Positions 54,362 through 63,509 of a DNA stretch of 64,000 nucleotides are shown here, one piece after another. Made by a program: the position numbers and the translations under genes. The stretch is taken from NCBI RefSeq assembly GCF_005405485.1, contig NZ_BJED01000014.1, positions 3,392 to 67,391 on the forward strand, read 5' to 3'. This DNA comes from Enterococcus hulanensis (lineage in GTDB: Bacteria > Bacillota > Bacilli > Lactobacillales > Enterococcaceae). The notes under the pieces were generated by a model. That model searched no databases and was not told the origin of the DNA. It worked only from the letters and a program-made list of their open reading frames with translations. How positions within the stretch are numbered: position 1 is the first letter of the stretch; each line of letters starts with the position of its first letter.

Positions 54362-56242
54362 CTAATCCAATTCAACTTTTCCGGTATACAGTTGATAATA
54401 CATTCCATGTTCCGCTAATAGACTTTCGTGGTCTCCTCTTTCAATGATTCGACCATGATCCATTACCATGATAACATCAGAATTTTGAATCGTTGATAAC
54501 CGATGGGCGATCACAAATACCGTCCGTCCCTCCATCAAGCGATCCATTCCTGATTGAACGATGCTTTCTGTGCGGGTATCGATACTTGAAGTTGCTTCAT
54601 CCATGATCATAACCGGCGGGTCAGCGATCGCCGCACGAGCAATCGCCAGTAATTGGCGCTGACCTTGCGATAATCCTTCACCATCACCAGTAATTACGGT
54701 GTCATATTTTTCTGGCAAATGCTGGATAAAGGTGTCTGCATTCGATAATTTGGCTGCCTGATAGACTTCTTCATCCGTCGCGCTCAGATTTCCGTAACGA
54801 ATATTTTCTTTAACCGTTCCAGTAAATAAATGAGTGTCTTGCAAAACGATTCCTAAAGAAGTCCGCAGAGAACTCTTTTTGATCTTTTTAACATTGACGC
54901 CATCGTAACGAATTTTCCCTTCTTGGATATCGTAAAAACGATTGATCAAATTCGTGATGGTCGTCTTGCCTGCTCCCGTTGCTCCAACAAAAGCCACCTT
55001 TTGTCCAGGTTCCGCATAAAGATTGATGTTATGCAGCACCAGCTGGTCGTCGTTATATCCGAAGTTCACATCTTCAAATCGTACATCTCCGGTCAAGCGC
55101 ACATAAGAGGTCGTTCCATCCTCATGGGGATGTTTCCATGCCCAGATTCCAGTCCGTTCTTTGGTTTCGATTAGTTCGCCGTTGACCTCTTTAACATTGA
55201 CGAGCGTCACGTAGCCATCATCAACTTCCGATTCTTCATCTAATAATTGGAAGATTCGATCAGCTCCGGCTAAGGCCATAATGACAAAATTGATCTGCTG
55301 CGAAATTTGACTAATCGGTCCATTTAATGAGCGGCTCAACTGTAAGAAGGACGCAATCATCCCAACGGTCAAAGCTGAAACACCATAAACCGCGAACAAT
55401 CCTCCAATAATCGCTACTAACACATATTGGATATTCAGGAGATTCATCATGATCGGCATCAAGGTATTCGCCGTAGCGTTGGCCTTTGAAGCACTTTCTT
55501 GCAATTGGTCATTGATAACATCGAATTCCTTCATTGCGTTTTCTTCATGGTTGAAGACCTTTACCACTTTTTGACCGTGCATCATTTCTTCGATATAGCC
55601 GTTGACCTTACCAAGCGAATGCTGCTGCTCACCGAAATATCGTCCGCTGCGGTTAGTAATGAAACGAAGCATCACAAACATCAACGAAACTGAAACGATG
55701 ACAAAGCAAGTCAAAGGGATACTCAAGGAGAACATCGCGATAAAAACTGAGATGAAGGTCACCAGCGCCATCATCAAGTTGGGAATACTCTGCGAGATCA
55801 TTTGCCGCAATGTATCGGTATCATTGGTAAAGTGGCTCATGATATCGCCATCGGCATTTGAATCAAAATAGCGTAAAGGCAATGTTTCTAAATGAGTAAA
55901 CATCTGATCACGGATTTTCTTTTGCGTCCCTTCGGATACTTTTACCATGATCAAATTATAAGATAGTGTCCCGATGATCCCGACGACATAGATCAGGGCC
56001 ATCATCATGATCGCTTTCAGCAACCCCGTAAAATTCGGATTGCTTTGACCAATTAAGGGTGTGATATAGTCATCGATCACGACTTGCAAGAACAGCGAGC
56101 CTCGCACGTTAGCAAATGCACTGATCAAAATCATGAAAAAGACAATGACCAGCTGCAGCTTATGCTCTTTCGCCATAATTTTTAATAGTCGCTTAATGGT
56201 TTTCATCGGATTGGATTTGGGCATTGTCGCTTTATTCATCAT
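54362..56242 (-). CDS. ABC exporter half-transporter with canonical ATPase (second pair)
   Basis: 626 aa from ATG 56242, overlapping the previous gene by 11 bp with AAAGGA upstream. Six helices to ~340; ATPase with Walker A GATGAGKTT, signature GLSQGQRQLL, Walker B VMIMDEATSSID (catalytic Glu present) and AHRLST. A ~35-residue insert (VNVKEVNGELIETKERTGI) lies between the membrane and ATPase domains. Heterodimer partner of the next gene, similar in design to enterococcal EfrAB/LmrCD-type exporters. Confidence 0.9.
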   Translation of the reverse strand: MMNKATMPKSNPMKTIKRLLKIMAKEHKLQLVIVFFMILISAFANVRGSLFLQVVIDDYITPLIGQSNPNFTGLLKAIMMMALIYVVGIIGTLSYNLIMVKVSEGTQKKIRDQMFTHLETLPLRYFDSNADGDIMSHFTNDTDTLRQMISQSIPNLMMALVTFISVFIAMFSLSIPLTCFVIVSVSLMFVMLRFITNRSGRYFGEQQHSLGKVNGYIEEMMHGQKVVKVFNHEENAMKEFDVINDQLQESASKANATANTLMPIMMNLLNIQYVLVAIIGGLFAVYGVSALTVGMIASFLQLSRSLNGPISQISQQINFVIMALAGADRIFQLLDEESEVDDGYVTLVNVKEVNGELIETKERTGIWAWKHPHEDGTTSYVRLTGDVRFEDVNFGYNDDQLVLHNINLYAEPGQKVAFVGATGAGKTTITNLINRFYDIQEGKIRYDGVNVKKIKKSSLRTSLGIVLQDTHLFTGTVKENIRYGNLSATDEEVYQAAKLSNADTFIQHLPEKYDTVITGDGEGLSQGQRQLLAIARAAIADPPVMIMDEATSSIDTRTESIVQSGMDRLMEGRTVFVIAHRLSTIQNSDVIMVMDHGRIIERGDHESLLAEHGMYYQLYTGKVELD

Positions 56243-57971
56243 GATCACCAAATCCTTTCTGTTGAGAATCAAAGACTTCTTGATAGATCACATTATTTTC
56301 CAGCAGCTCATCGTGTGTTCCGATGCCATCGATTTTCCCATCATCCAACACGATGATTCGATCGGCATCTTGGATCGAACTGATTCGCTGAGAAATAATG
56401 AAAGTGGTCGTCCCAGGGATTTCTTTGGCTAAGCCTTCGCGAATCGCGCGATCGGTTTTTGTATCTACGGCACTGGTGGAATCGTCTAAGATCAAAATCT
56501 TCGGCTTCTTCAATAATGCACGCGCGATCGTCAATCGTTGCTTCTGTCCGCCGGAAACATTATTCCCGCCTTCAGAGATCATCGTGTCATACTTATTGGG
56601 AAACTCTTGGATGAATGAATCTGCCTGTGCGATCGTTGCGGCATGAATCACGTCTTCTTCCGACGCATGTTCATCGCCCCATCGCAGGTTGTCTGTGATA
56701 GTTCCGCTGAACAAGACATTGTTTTGCAAAACCATCCCGACTTGATCACGTAACGTTTCCAAGTCATAGCTTCGTACATCATGTCCGCCAACCTTGATCT
56801 CACCATGTGTGACATCATAAAGACGCGGAATCAGCTGTACCAGACTGGATTTTGAACTCCCAGTCCCGCCGACGATCCCGATCACTTCACCAGAAGCAAT
56901 GTTCAAATCAATATTTTCCAATACTAATTTATCCATATCGTCTTTGTAGCTAAAGCAGACATTCTTAAATTCCACTGATCCGTCAGGAACTTCCGTCAAC
57001 GGATTTTCGCCGTTTTTCAGATCGCTTTCCTCATTAAGCACTTCCGTGATCCGTTCCGCCGATGTGCGGGCGATCATCAATTGGACAAAGGTCATAGACA
57101 TCATCATCAGACTCATCAAAATCTGCATCGTGTAGTTAAACATGCTGACCAGTTCTCCGGTCGATAGCGTCCCCTTGTTCACGATCACTTCCGCACCTAA
57201 CCAAGAGAGCAGCAGCATACACGTATAGACTGCTACTTGCAAAAGAGGCATATTGAAGGCAACGATGCGCTGCGCCTTCGTAAAATTGTCAAAAACCTTT
57301 TTGGATACACGGCTGAATTTTTCTTCTTCGTGTTCTTCTCTTACATAAGATTTTACGACACGAATCCCTTGCAGATTTTCATGAACCACATTGTTCAATC
57401 GATCATACGTCCGAAAAACTTTTTCAAATAGCGGATGGGCAAAACGAATGATCAGCCCAAGTCCCACGATCATAATCGGTACGATCACTAAATAGATCAT
57501 GGATAATTCCCGATTGATGTGAAACGTCATCACTAAAGAAAAAATCAAAATTAACGGGGAACGCACCAAAATCCGTATCACCATCTGATAGGCATTTTGT
57601 ACATTGGTCACATCGGTTGTTAAACGAGTAATCAAGCTCGAACTCGAAAAACGATCAATATTCGAGAAAGAAAAGCTTTGGATTCGTTCAAACAGGTTGT
57701 GACGCAAATTTTTTGCGAAACCGGCTGAAGCGATTGCAGCGGTTCGTCCGCCTAATGTTCCTGAGCCCAACGCAAATAGCGCGCACAAAAATAATAAACC
57801 GCCATAGCGTAAAATCGTATTGGTGTCGCTTTTTTCGATTCCATTGTCGATCAAGCCTGCCATTATCAAGGGCATGATCACATCCATCAATACTTCCCCC
57901 ATCGTAAACAGCGGGGTCTGCAAGCTCTGCTTCTTATATTCACCGACATTTGCCAGTAATTTTTTTAGCAT
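56232..57971 (-). CDS. ABC exporter half-transporter with degenerate ATPase (second pair)
   Basis: 579 aa from ATG 57971, preceded by AAAGGACGTGAG. Six helices, then ATPase with Walker A GGTGSSKSS (Gly changed to Ser), signature NVSGGQKQRL and Walker B ILILDDSTSAVD, where Asp replaces the catalytic Glu, and SQRISS instead of the H-loop His. Degenerate half of a heterodimer, first in the operon. No regulator gene is adjacent except a divergent-side Mga-like gene upstream. Confidence 0.9.
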   Translation of the reverse strand: MLKKLLANVGEYKKQSLQTPLFTMGEVLMDVIMPLIMAGLIDNGIEKSDTNTILRYGGLLFLCALFALGSGTLGGRTAAIASAGFAKNLRHNLFERIQSFSFSNIDRFSSSSLITRLTTDVTNVQNAYQMVIRILVRSPLILIFSLVMTFHINRELSMIYLVIVPIMIVGLGLIIRFAHPLFEKVFRTYDRLNNVVHENLQGIRVVKSYVREEHEEEKFSRVSKKVFDNFTKAQRIVAFNMPLLQVAVYTCMLLLSWLGAEVIVNKGTLSTGELVSMFNYTMQILMSLMMMSMTFVQLMIARTSAERITEVLNEESDLKNGENPLTEVPDGSVEFKNVCFSYKDDMDKLVLENIDLNIASGEVIGIVGGTGSSKSSLVQLIPRLYDVTHGEIKVGGHDVRSYDLETLRDQVGMVLQNNVLFSGTITDNLRWGDEHASEEDVIHAATIAQADSFIQEFPNKYDTMISEGGNNVSGGQKQRLTIARALLKKPKILILDDSTSAVDTKTDRAIREGLAKEIPGTTTFIISQRISSIQDADRIIVLDDGKIDGIGTHDELLENNVIYQEVFDSQQKGFGDHDE

Positions 57972-58109
57972 GTACTCACGTCCTTTCATTTTTTTATTAA
58001 CGATTGCTTACTATAGTATAGAGACTTTTTCCCAAAAGTTCTAATAAATTTATTCCTTTCCATAAAAAATTTACCAATAGTGTAACGAAATTTTTTAAGA
58101 ATTAAAACC

Positions 58110-58138
58110 TAAAAAAGAAGACTCACAACGAGCCTTCT
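58110..58138 (-). terminator. Terminator of the Mga-like regulator gene
   Basis: Minus strand GAAGGCTC–GTTGT–GAGTCTTC followed by TTTTTT, overlapping the stop region. Confidence 0.8.
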
Positions 58139-59591
58139 AACGAACTTCTTTGATGAAAGAGCCGATCGATGATAGATCACTCTCCGTCAAAAAATCATCA
58201 ACAACTTTTAAATTACCATAGGAATAATTTTTTATCGGATAATTAGCGATTACTAAATCATACTCTTTAAAACTCTCATCCGGACCAAAATCCAGTATCG
58301 ACCCTTGATGGGCTTCGATTCCCACACGATAATAGAATCGATTTTTGATCAATTCTGCGATCATCTCCGCATGACTCTTACCAGAATCACTCACTACTAA
58401 AATCTGAACCTTCGCCGAGTGAACATCCAGTGAGTGCGCCAGTCCTTCCCACTCTTTAAATAGAATCGTCAAAACGGAAAACTGAAATTGACTAAACCAA
58501 GGATCCCCGAGGGTTCGCTCCAAGCGTAATAATAATTGATGCACGGACTTCGTAAAGTACGGATATTGCTGTTTCGCATTTCTTGAAAAATATGCTGATG
58601 AATCGAATAAAATCGAGCGAGGGTAAGGACATACCTGATAAGCAGCCTGAAGCTGCACTAATTTTTGTAAAATGTTCTTCCGCCTTTCATCTGACAGCGT
58701 TAATTCATAAAGATGCTCCAGCTCTTTTAGAAAACTGTCCAAATGTTTCAAGGTAATTTGACAGCTGGGTTCAAAGCGGGTAATAAAACAAGAACAGAAC
58801 AAACTATTCGCCACTTCATAGTACCATTGATCCGTCACCGTATATTTAGTCCCTTGAACGATTTGATCCGCCGCTGAGCGTAAAGTCAAAATTTTATCGA
58901 TCAGCGCTTGATTTAGATTCATTTTTTCTCTTTCTGTTAAAACAAATCCCTGCGAAGTCCGCACGATGATGACTGCCAGCAAGTAGCTGCTTTCTAAAAT
59001 CTCGCGATCATTGTAGACAATATCGAAGGAACGATTCGCATTTTTTATAAAATTGATCATTCTTTCCCGCCCAATATCAAAGGGCCATTCATTCAAACCG
59101 TATTTTTCTAAAAACAATTGAACATAAAAAACTCGCACCCAGCGTTCATTTTTCGCAGAGATGCGAAACGGCCTTCGCTCCAAAGCGAGTCCTTTTTCTT
59201 TTAAGACCTTGTCGATCTGCTTGATCATTCGATAAAAGGTTGCTTCGCTGATATACAGCTCATTGATCCAATAATCCATGTCTTCATTCGGTTGAAAGAA
59301 TATCCGCTCTAAAAAAGTAAAGGCCTCAGACTCCTCCATCAAGTTCCTGGCTAATTGCCGTGTTTTATTATGAAGGGCATCATTCAACCGTAAACCATTC
59401 GTACGGGAATACTCTACTCCGACATGCTCGCCCCAATGCTCATTGATTGCCTCGACATCAGATAGAACCGTTCTCATCGAACAATCCAGCAAGTCTGCCA
59501 CCATCTCTGGATTCTGCCAGCCAATTAAATCTCGTAAAACGCCAATAATGGCTAACCGTCGTTGTGTTGTATTTTTTAATAGTCTCCGCAC
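58137..59591 (-). CDS. Mga/AtxA-like virulence-type regulator
   Basis: 484 aa. Two N-terminal helix-turn-helix segments (~15–55, NPEMVADLLDCSMRTVLSDVEAIN; ~105–135, ISEATFYRMIKQIDKVLKEKG), a central Mga/PRD-like helical region, and a C-terminal EIIB-like fold with VQILVVSDSGKSHAEMIAELI and a conserved LVIANYP. This is the layout of Mga-family regulators, which control surface proteins and sugar-linked virulence genes in streptococci and enterococci. A divergent sortase-like gene lies next to it and may be its target. Confidence 0.85.
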   Translation of the reverse strand: MRRLLKNTTQRRLAIIGVLRDLIGWQNPEMVADLLDCSMRTVLSDVEAINEHWGEHVGVEYSRTNGLRLNDALHNKTRQLARNLMEESEAFTFLERIFFQPNEDMDYWINELYISEATFYRMIKQIDKVLKEKGLALERRPFRISAKNERWVRVFYVQLFLEKYGLNEWPFDIGRERMINFIKNANRSFDIVYNDREILESSYLLAVIIVRTSQGFVLTEREKMNLNQALIDKILTLRSAADQIVQGTKYTVTDQWYYEVANSLFCSCFITRFEPSCQITLKHLDSFLKELEHLYELTLSDERRKNILQKLVQLQAAYQVCPYPRSILFDSSAYFSRNAKQQYPYFTKSVHQLLLRLERTLGDPWFSQFQFSVLTILFKEWEGLAHSLDVHSAKVQILVVSDSGKSHAEMIAELIKNRFYYRVGIEAHQGSILDFGPDESFKEYDLVIANYPIKNYSYGNLKVVDDFLTESDLSSIGSFIKEVR

Positions 59592-59834
59592 AAAAGTACC
59601 CTCCTCAGCCAGTTGTCACAAATCTTCAAATACGAAAATCAATTTTAAGTTTTTGGATTATAACATTCTTTGGTCATTATATCATAAAATAACCCTAGTA
59701 AAACGGAAAAATATTGATATTTATTAAACTAAAATTCACAAATAACAACCCTTTTTAACAATTACGTTATTTTTATTTTCTATTATTGCTTCATCCCTTA
59801 TCATTTAAGCAAATAAGAAAAAGGAGGGATTTTC

Positions 59835-60863
59835 TTGAAACCATCGAGAAGAAAGAAAATCATTTTTTCTGCTGTTATTGTATGTCTCCTCTTATTATTT
59901 GTCCCGATCATTTTTTCTTCTATTTCAGATGCTCAAGCTGAAAAAAAGGAAGGCTACGAGGACCATGTAAAAATCTATGGTGAAGATGTGATCACCATTA
60001 CCGAAAATGATTCCTTTCATCCAAAACAGTATTACAAAGCTGTTGGTGATGACTATCAGCCGGTTCAACTGAACTACACCAACGTCAATACTAGCAAGTC
60101 CGGACGCTACTCCTTAATTTTGACTGCAAAAAATAAAAAAGACTATGACAAGCGAACAGCCCTGATCATTGTTGAAAAAGATAAACCCCACAACGTTGCC
60201 AAAGCTGAAAAGAAAACGCAGCCCAGTCAACCACCTGCCTCAACAACTCCTAAAGAAGTTCCAACAGAGCCAGCCAAAAACCCAACCATTCAAGAAGCAA
60301 CTCCTTCAGCAGAAGCGCAGCAAGCGCCAATAGAAAATACCCAAGAAACCGTACCTCAACAACAACAAACCGCAAGCCCGCAAGAAGCACAGCCGACTGC
60401 TCCAGCACACACACAACCCGCAGTTGAACCTCCTGCCCCACAACAGCCCGTGCTGCAGCCAAATCAAATTTCCTTTCATGGACAGTCCATCCCTTATCAA
60501 AATGCCGGACAAGGCAGTGGGCAAGGAGTCATCAATGGCGGATCAATCGCTGCCACCTGGGGCGGAAATCCAATACAATCTGGTACGGATAATCAAAACA
60601 CTCATTTCATCGGACACAATCCCGGTATTTTCTCACCAGTACTAGCGCTTGGCGGCGGGGATGCCATCACAGTTACAGACAGTGCAGGAAATGCAACAAC
60701 CTATATAGTAAACGGCTTGGTCCAAGTTGACGACAGCGGCAGAGACATCGCTTCTGGTATAGACAATTGGGATCAAATTACATCTGCTGGCGGCGGCGAA
60801 CGCATTACATTACAAACCTGTATTGGCGATTCCGTCAATCTGATCGTCTACGCTCAAGCATAA
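59835..60863 (+). CDS. Secreted sortase-fold protein with Ig-like N-domain
   Basis: 342 aa from TTG 59835 with AAGGAGGG upstream. N-terminal signal/anchor helix ~9–30; a small Ig-like domain ~40–115; a long Pro/Gln/Glu-rich linker ~116–215; then a sortase-like beta-barrel (IPYQNAG, HFIGHNPGIF with His261, GERITLQTC with Cys329). The Arg that usually follows the sortase Cys is replaced (CIGDSVNLIVY), so catalysis would need another residue. Probably a cell-surface protein anchored by its N-terminus that acts on the wall or on LPXTG proteins. Divergent from the Mga-like gene. Confidence 0.8.
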   Translation: MKPSRRKKIIFSAVIVCLLLLFVPIIFSSISDAQAEKKEGYEDHVKIYGEDVITITENDSFHPKQYYKAVGDDYQPVQLNYTNVNTSKSGRYSLILTAKNKKDYDKRTALIIVEKDKPHNVAKAEKKTQPSQPPASTTPKEVPTEPAKNPTIQEATPSAEAQQAPIENTQETVPQQQQTASPQEAQPTAPAHTQPAVEPPAPQQPVLQPNQISFHGQSIPYQNAGQGSGQGVINGGSIAATWGGNPIQSGTDNQNTHFIGHNPGIFSPVLALGGGDAITVTDSAGNATTYIVNGLVQVDDSGRDIASGIDNWDQITSAGGGERITLQTCIGDSVNLIVYAQA

Positions 60864-60897
60864 AAACAGGCTGACACACTTGTGTCAGCCTGTTTTA
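60862..60897. terminator. Terminator of the sortase-like gene
   Basis: AAAACAGGCTGACACA / TGTGTCAGCCTGTTTT stem; it also overlaps the end of the minus-strand small membrane ORF. Confidence 0.85.
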
Positions 60898-61123
60898 CTC
60901 ATTCTCCGCTCCAAAATGTAGCGGACGATATGACCGATGATCATTGTTGAGAACACCATCGCAGTAATGATCTTCACCCATACTGGAAGATAGCCTGGAG
61001 GTGCGCCGATACCTACCATTTAGAAATGGTTTGTGGCGTAACATGTAAAAATTCAGCAATTTGTTTTTGACTCATTCCTTTTCTTTGGCGAAAATATTTA
61101 AGCTGTTCACCGATCTCAACCAT
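60885..61123 (-). pseudogene. Broken XRE regulator with membrane tail
   Basis: From ATG 61123 a 36-residue frame encodes a normal XRE helix-turn-helix start (LKYFRQRKGMSQKQIAEFL, then HVTPQTISKW) but stops at 61013. A different frame beginning at ATG 61019 continues with VGIGAPPGYLPVWVKIITAM, then a hydrophobic helix and a basic end (44 aa, to 60885). Together they look like an HTH–membrane protein that lost its middle by deletion. The second part could alternatively be translated as a small membrane peptide. Confidence 0.65.
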
Positions 61124-61223
61124 CGTCTTCCCCCGCTTTTCTATCCTTTATTTCTGCTTATATTATACAACGGCCAACTTCGGGTTTACTACAAATCGTC
61201 GCTAGATGATTCGTTGAACAGAC

Positions 61224-61254
61224 AAAAATAGGACGCAACGAAACGTTGCGTCCT
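61224..61254. terminator. Terminator downstream of mazF
   Basis: GGACGCAAC–GAAAC–GTTGCGTCC, followed on the minus strand by TATTTTTG. Ends the acpS–alr–mazF transcript. Confidence 0.75.
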
Positions 61255-61392
61255 TAACAGCTAGCCTAATATTCTATTTTTACGCATCCGAACCAACTAT
61301 GCTGGCCGATTGATAAGCTCATTTAATTCATGATCTTCCCTTCAGCCAAGAAAGCGGCAAAAAGTTGGCTTCGCAAATCAACCATGTTGACT

Positions 61393-61764
61393 TTATGTAA
61401 GATTCGTTGTAACGGCAGACATCGTCTCGATGCCCACACTGATTCGTAAAGCAGCATCGACTTCTGCCATCAAGCAGCGATCTAAATGACAAACCTTTTC
61501 CTTCAAACGTGATTTGTCGATCGTGCGAATCTGCTCTAATAAAATGACCGAATCTCGCTCAATTCCGGTACCATTTGATTTGATTCCAATATGTGTCGGT
61601 AATTTAGGCTTCGCCATTTTTGCCGTAATTGCAGCAATGATGATCGTTGGACTAAAATGATTGCCCAGATTATTTTGGATCACCAACACCGGGCGAATCC
61701 CTCCTTGTTCAGAACCAATAACTGGCGATAAATCCGCGAAATAGATATCACCACGTTTAACCAT
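61393..61764 (-). CDS. mazF: Chromosomal MazF/EndoA-type endoribonuclease
   Basis: 123 aa, close in layout to B. subtilis EndoA: VKRGDIYFADLSPVIGSEQGG, RPVLVIQNNLGNHFSPTIIIAAITAK, then QIRTIDKSRL. Cleaves mRNA at a short site. In B. subtilis and staphylococci the antitoxin gene lies between alr and mazF; here the gap is only 99 bp and holds no ORF of normal MazE length. The ribosome site is AAGGAG. Part of the acpS–alr–mazF set. Confidence 0.93.
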   Translation of the reverse strand: MVKRGDIYFADLSPVIGSEQGGIRPVLVIQNNLGNHFSPTIIIAAITAKMAKPKLPTHIGIKSNGTGIERDSVILLEQIRTIDKSRLKEKVCHLDRCLMAEVDAALRISVGIETMSAVTTNLT

Positions 61765-61863
61765 AATATTCTCCTTACTCTTTTTTTAGTTTATACGAGA
61801 GTTGTTCTTTGATAATTGCTGATAAAGGAGGAGCAGATGTCCTCCAAAGTTCCAAAATATTTT

Positions 61864-62991
61864 TTACTCTTGATAAATTCTTGGTACACGTTCCGAAAGC
61901 ATACAACAAACTTCATAATGGATCGTTCCTAAATGATCCGCCACATCTTGCATCGTAATCTCTTGCCCCTTACTTCTGCCGATCAACGTGACTTTTGTCC
62001 CAACCTTAAATTCTCGCGGCAGCCGGATCATTAATTGATCCATGCAAACACGCCCAACAATTTCGCAGAACTCACCTTCAACTAATAACGAAAACCCCTG
62101 CATCTTCCGCAGCCAGCCATCCGCATAACCGATGGGGATCGTTCCAATCCATTCTTTTTCCGGTGTGTCGTAGGTTTTCCCGTAACCCACGCCTTCACCA
62201 GCTGCTAATTCCTTCACCTGAATCAATTCAGAAACTAATTCCATCGCTGGTTTTAATGGATAGCTCTCAGGCAATTCATGACCTGATGGATTCAACCCAT
62301 ACATGCCAACACCGTAACGAATCATATTTCCCGGCATTTCTTTATCATGCCATAAGGCCGTCGCGCTGTTGCTTGAATGGACATAACGCGGCAAATGATC
62401 TAATGCAGCAATCACTTCGTTAAAGCGATCCGCTTGCTTATGCCAATAAGTAGCATCTTTTTCATCCGCCGTAGCAAAGTGGGTAAATAGCCCCTCCCAA
62501 ACCATATTCGATGAAGCTTCAATCATGTCCGCCGCTTCTTTGACTTCTTCTGGGGTCACAAAACCGATCCGCCCCATGCCAGTATCTGCTTTGATATGAA
62601 TTTTTATCGGTGCCGTTGTTTCTTCTAAAACGTTCAATACTTCTTGGGCTTCGACCAACCATTCCTTTGTCGCTACCGTGATCGATAAATCATAGTCGAC
62701 GACCAATGACAGGTAGCTTGGGAAGACCACACTTAATACTAAAATGGGTTCAGTGATTCCCGCTTCTCGTAATTCGATCGCTTCGTCCAATGTCGCTACA
62801 CAAAAACCTGCAGCGCCGACAGACAAGGCCATTTGGGCAGTGGCGATCGCTCCATGACCATAGCCGTCTGCTTTAACTACGGCAAATAACTCGACTCCTT
62901 TCGGCAAACGCTCAATTTCGTTCTTAATGTTCTCTCTCAATGCTTTCCTATGTATGATGGCTCTTGTAGGTCGATGATAGGTTACAACCAT
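61864..62991 (-). CDS. alr: Alanine racemase
   Basis: 375 aa, full length. The pyridoxal-phosphate Lys40 is in VVKADGYGHG, and the catalytic Tyr near 270 in GVGYGKTYDTPE; MGRIGF and DQLMIRLP are conserved. Makes D-alanine for peptidoglycan and teichoic acids. Starts 19 bp after acpS. Confidence 0.97.
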   Translation of the reverse strand: MVVTYHRPTRAIIHRKALRENIKNEIERLPKGVELFAVVKADGYGHGAIATAQMALSVGAAGFCVATLDEAIELREAGITEPILVLSVVFPSYLSLVVDYDLSITVATKEWLVEAQEVLNVLEETTAPIKIHIKADTGMGRIGFVTPEEVKEAADMIEASSNMVWEGLFTHFATADEKDATYWHKQADRFNEVIAALDHLPRYVHSSNSATALWHDKEMPGNMIRYGVGMYGLNPSGHELPESYPLKPAMELVSELIQVKELAAGEGVGYGKTYDTPEKEWIGTIPIGYADGWLRKMQGFSLLVEGEFCEIVGRVCMDQLMIRLPREFKVGTKVTLIGRSKGQEITMQDVADHLGTIHYEVCCMLSERVPRIYQE

Positions 62992-63010
62992 AAACTAAGT
63001 GTCCTTCTTT

Positions 63011-63361
63011 CTATTCCTCCAGCAATACTTGTGCGATTGCTAGTTCCTCTGTGTGGGTTAAGCTGACAAAAACTTTTCCCTGATGAGGTGATTTTGTAAA
63101 GGCGGGTGCACCATGATCATCTCGTAAAATCTCCAAATCTTGAAAACTGACTTTTCCGATGCCGGTCCCCCAGGCTTTAGAAAAAGCTTCTTTACATGCA
63201 TACCGTCCTGCTAGAAATTCTACCTGACGATGAGGAGAATGGCTAGCAAAAAGGGTCTGTTCCGCCGGAGTTAATATTCGTTCCACAAAATGCGGGCGGC
63301 GTTCAATGATTTTTGCAACTCGTTCCAGCTCGGTCGCATCGATCCCGATTCCTTTAATCAT
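63011..63361 (-). CDS. acpS: Holo-[acyl-carrier-protein] synthase
   Basis: 116 aa from ATG 63361 (MIKGIGIDATELERV), with AAAGGG upstream; a longer in-frame start 24 bp upstream is unlikely. Mg2+-binding Asp8 and Glu in RYACKEAFSKAWG are present, plus VSLTHTEELAIAQVLL. Transfers the phosphopantetheine arm to ACP. First of the acpS–alr–mazF set. Confidence 0.96.
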   Translation of the reverse strand: MIKGIGIDATELERVAKIIERRPHFVERILTPAEQTLFASHSPHRQVEFLAGRYACKEAFSKAWGTGIGKVSFQDLEILRDDHGAPAFTKSPHQGKVFVSLTHTEELAIAQVLLEE

Positions 63362-63458
63362 ACTCTCAACCCTTTCAAGTAACATCTTTATTTTACCAAA
63401 GACTTCTTTAAATGCTACGATTTTTTTTTAATAATCCGTGCAAAGTCTTTTAAATCAA

Positions 63459-63493
63459 GAAAAAAGCTATCAATCAAAAAGATTGATAGCTTT
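63459..63493 (-). terminator. Terminator of cshA
   Basis: AAAGCTATCAATC / GATTGATAGCTTT then TTTTTC on the minus strand, 16 bp after the helicase stop. Confidence 0.85.
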
Positions 63494-63509
63494 GATAGTC
63501 AAACTTAAC

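Noticed and set aside
56232-56272. Possible frameshift between the two ABC genes of the second pair
   Set aside because: The overlap is a normal ATG-in-stop arrangement; both proteins are complete.
61327-61386. 20-aa ORF after mazF (MVDLRSQLFAAFLAEGKIMN)
   Set aside because: No ribosome site and no known family; probably chance or a decayed tail.
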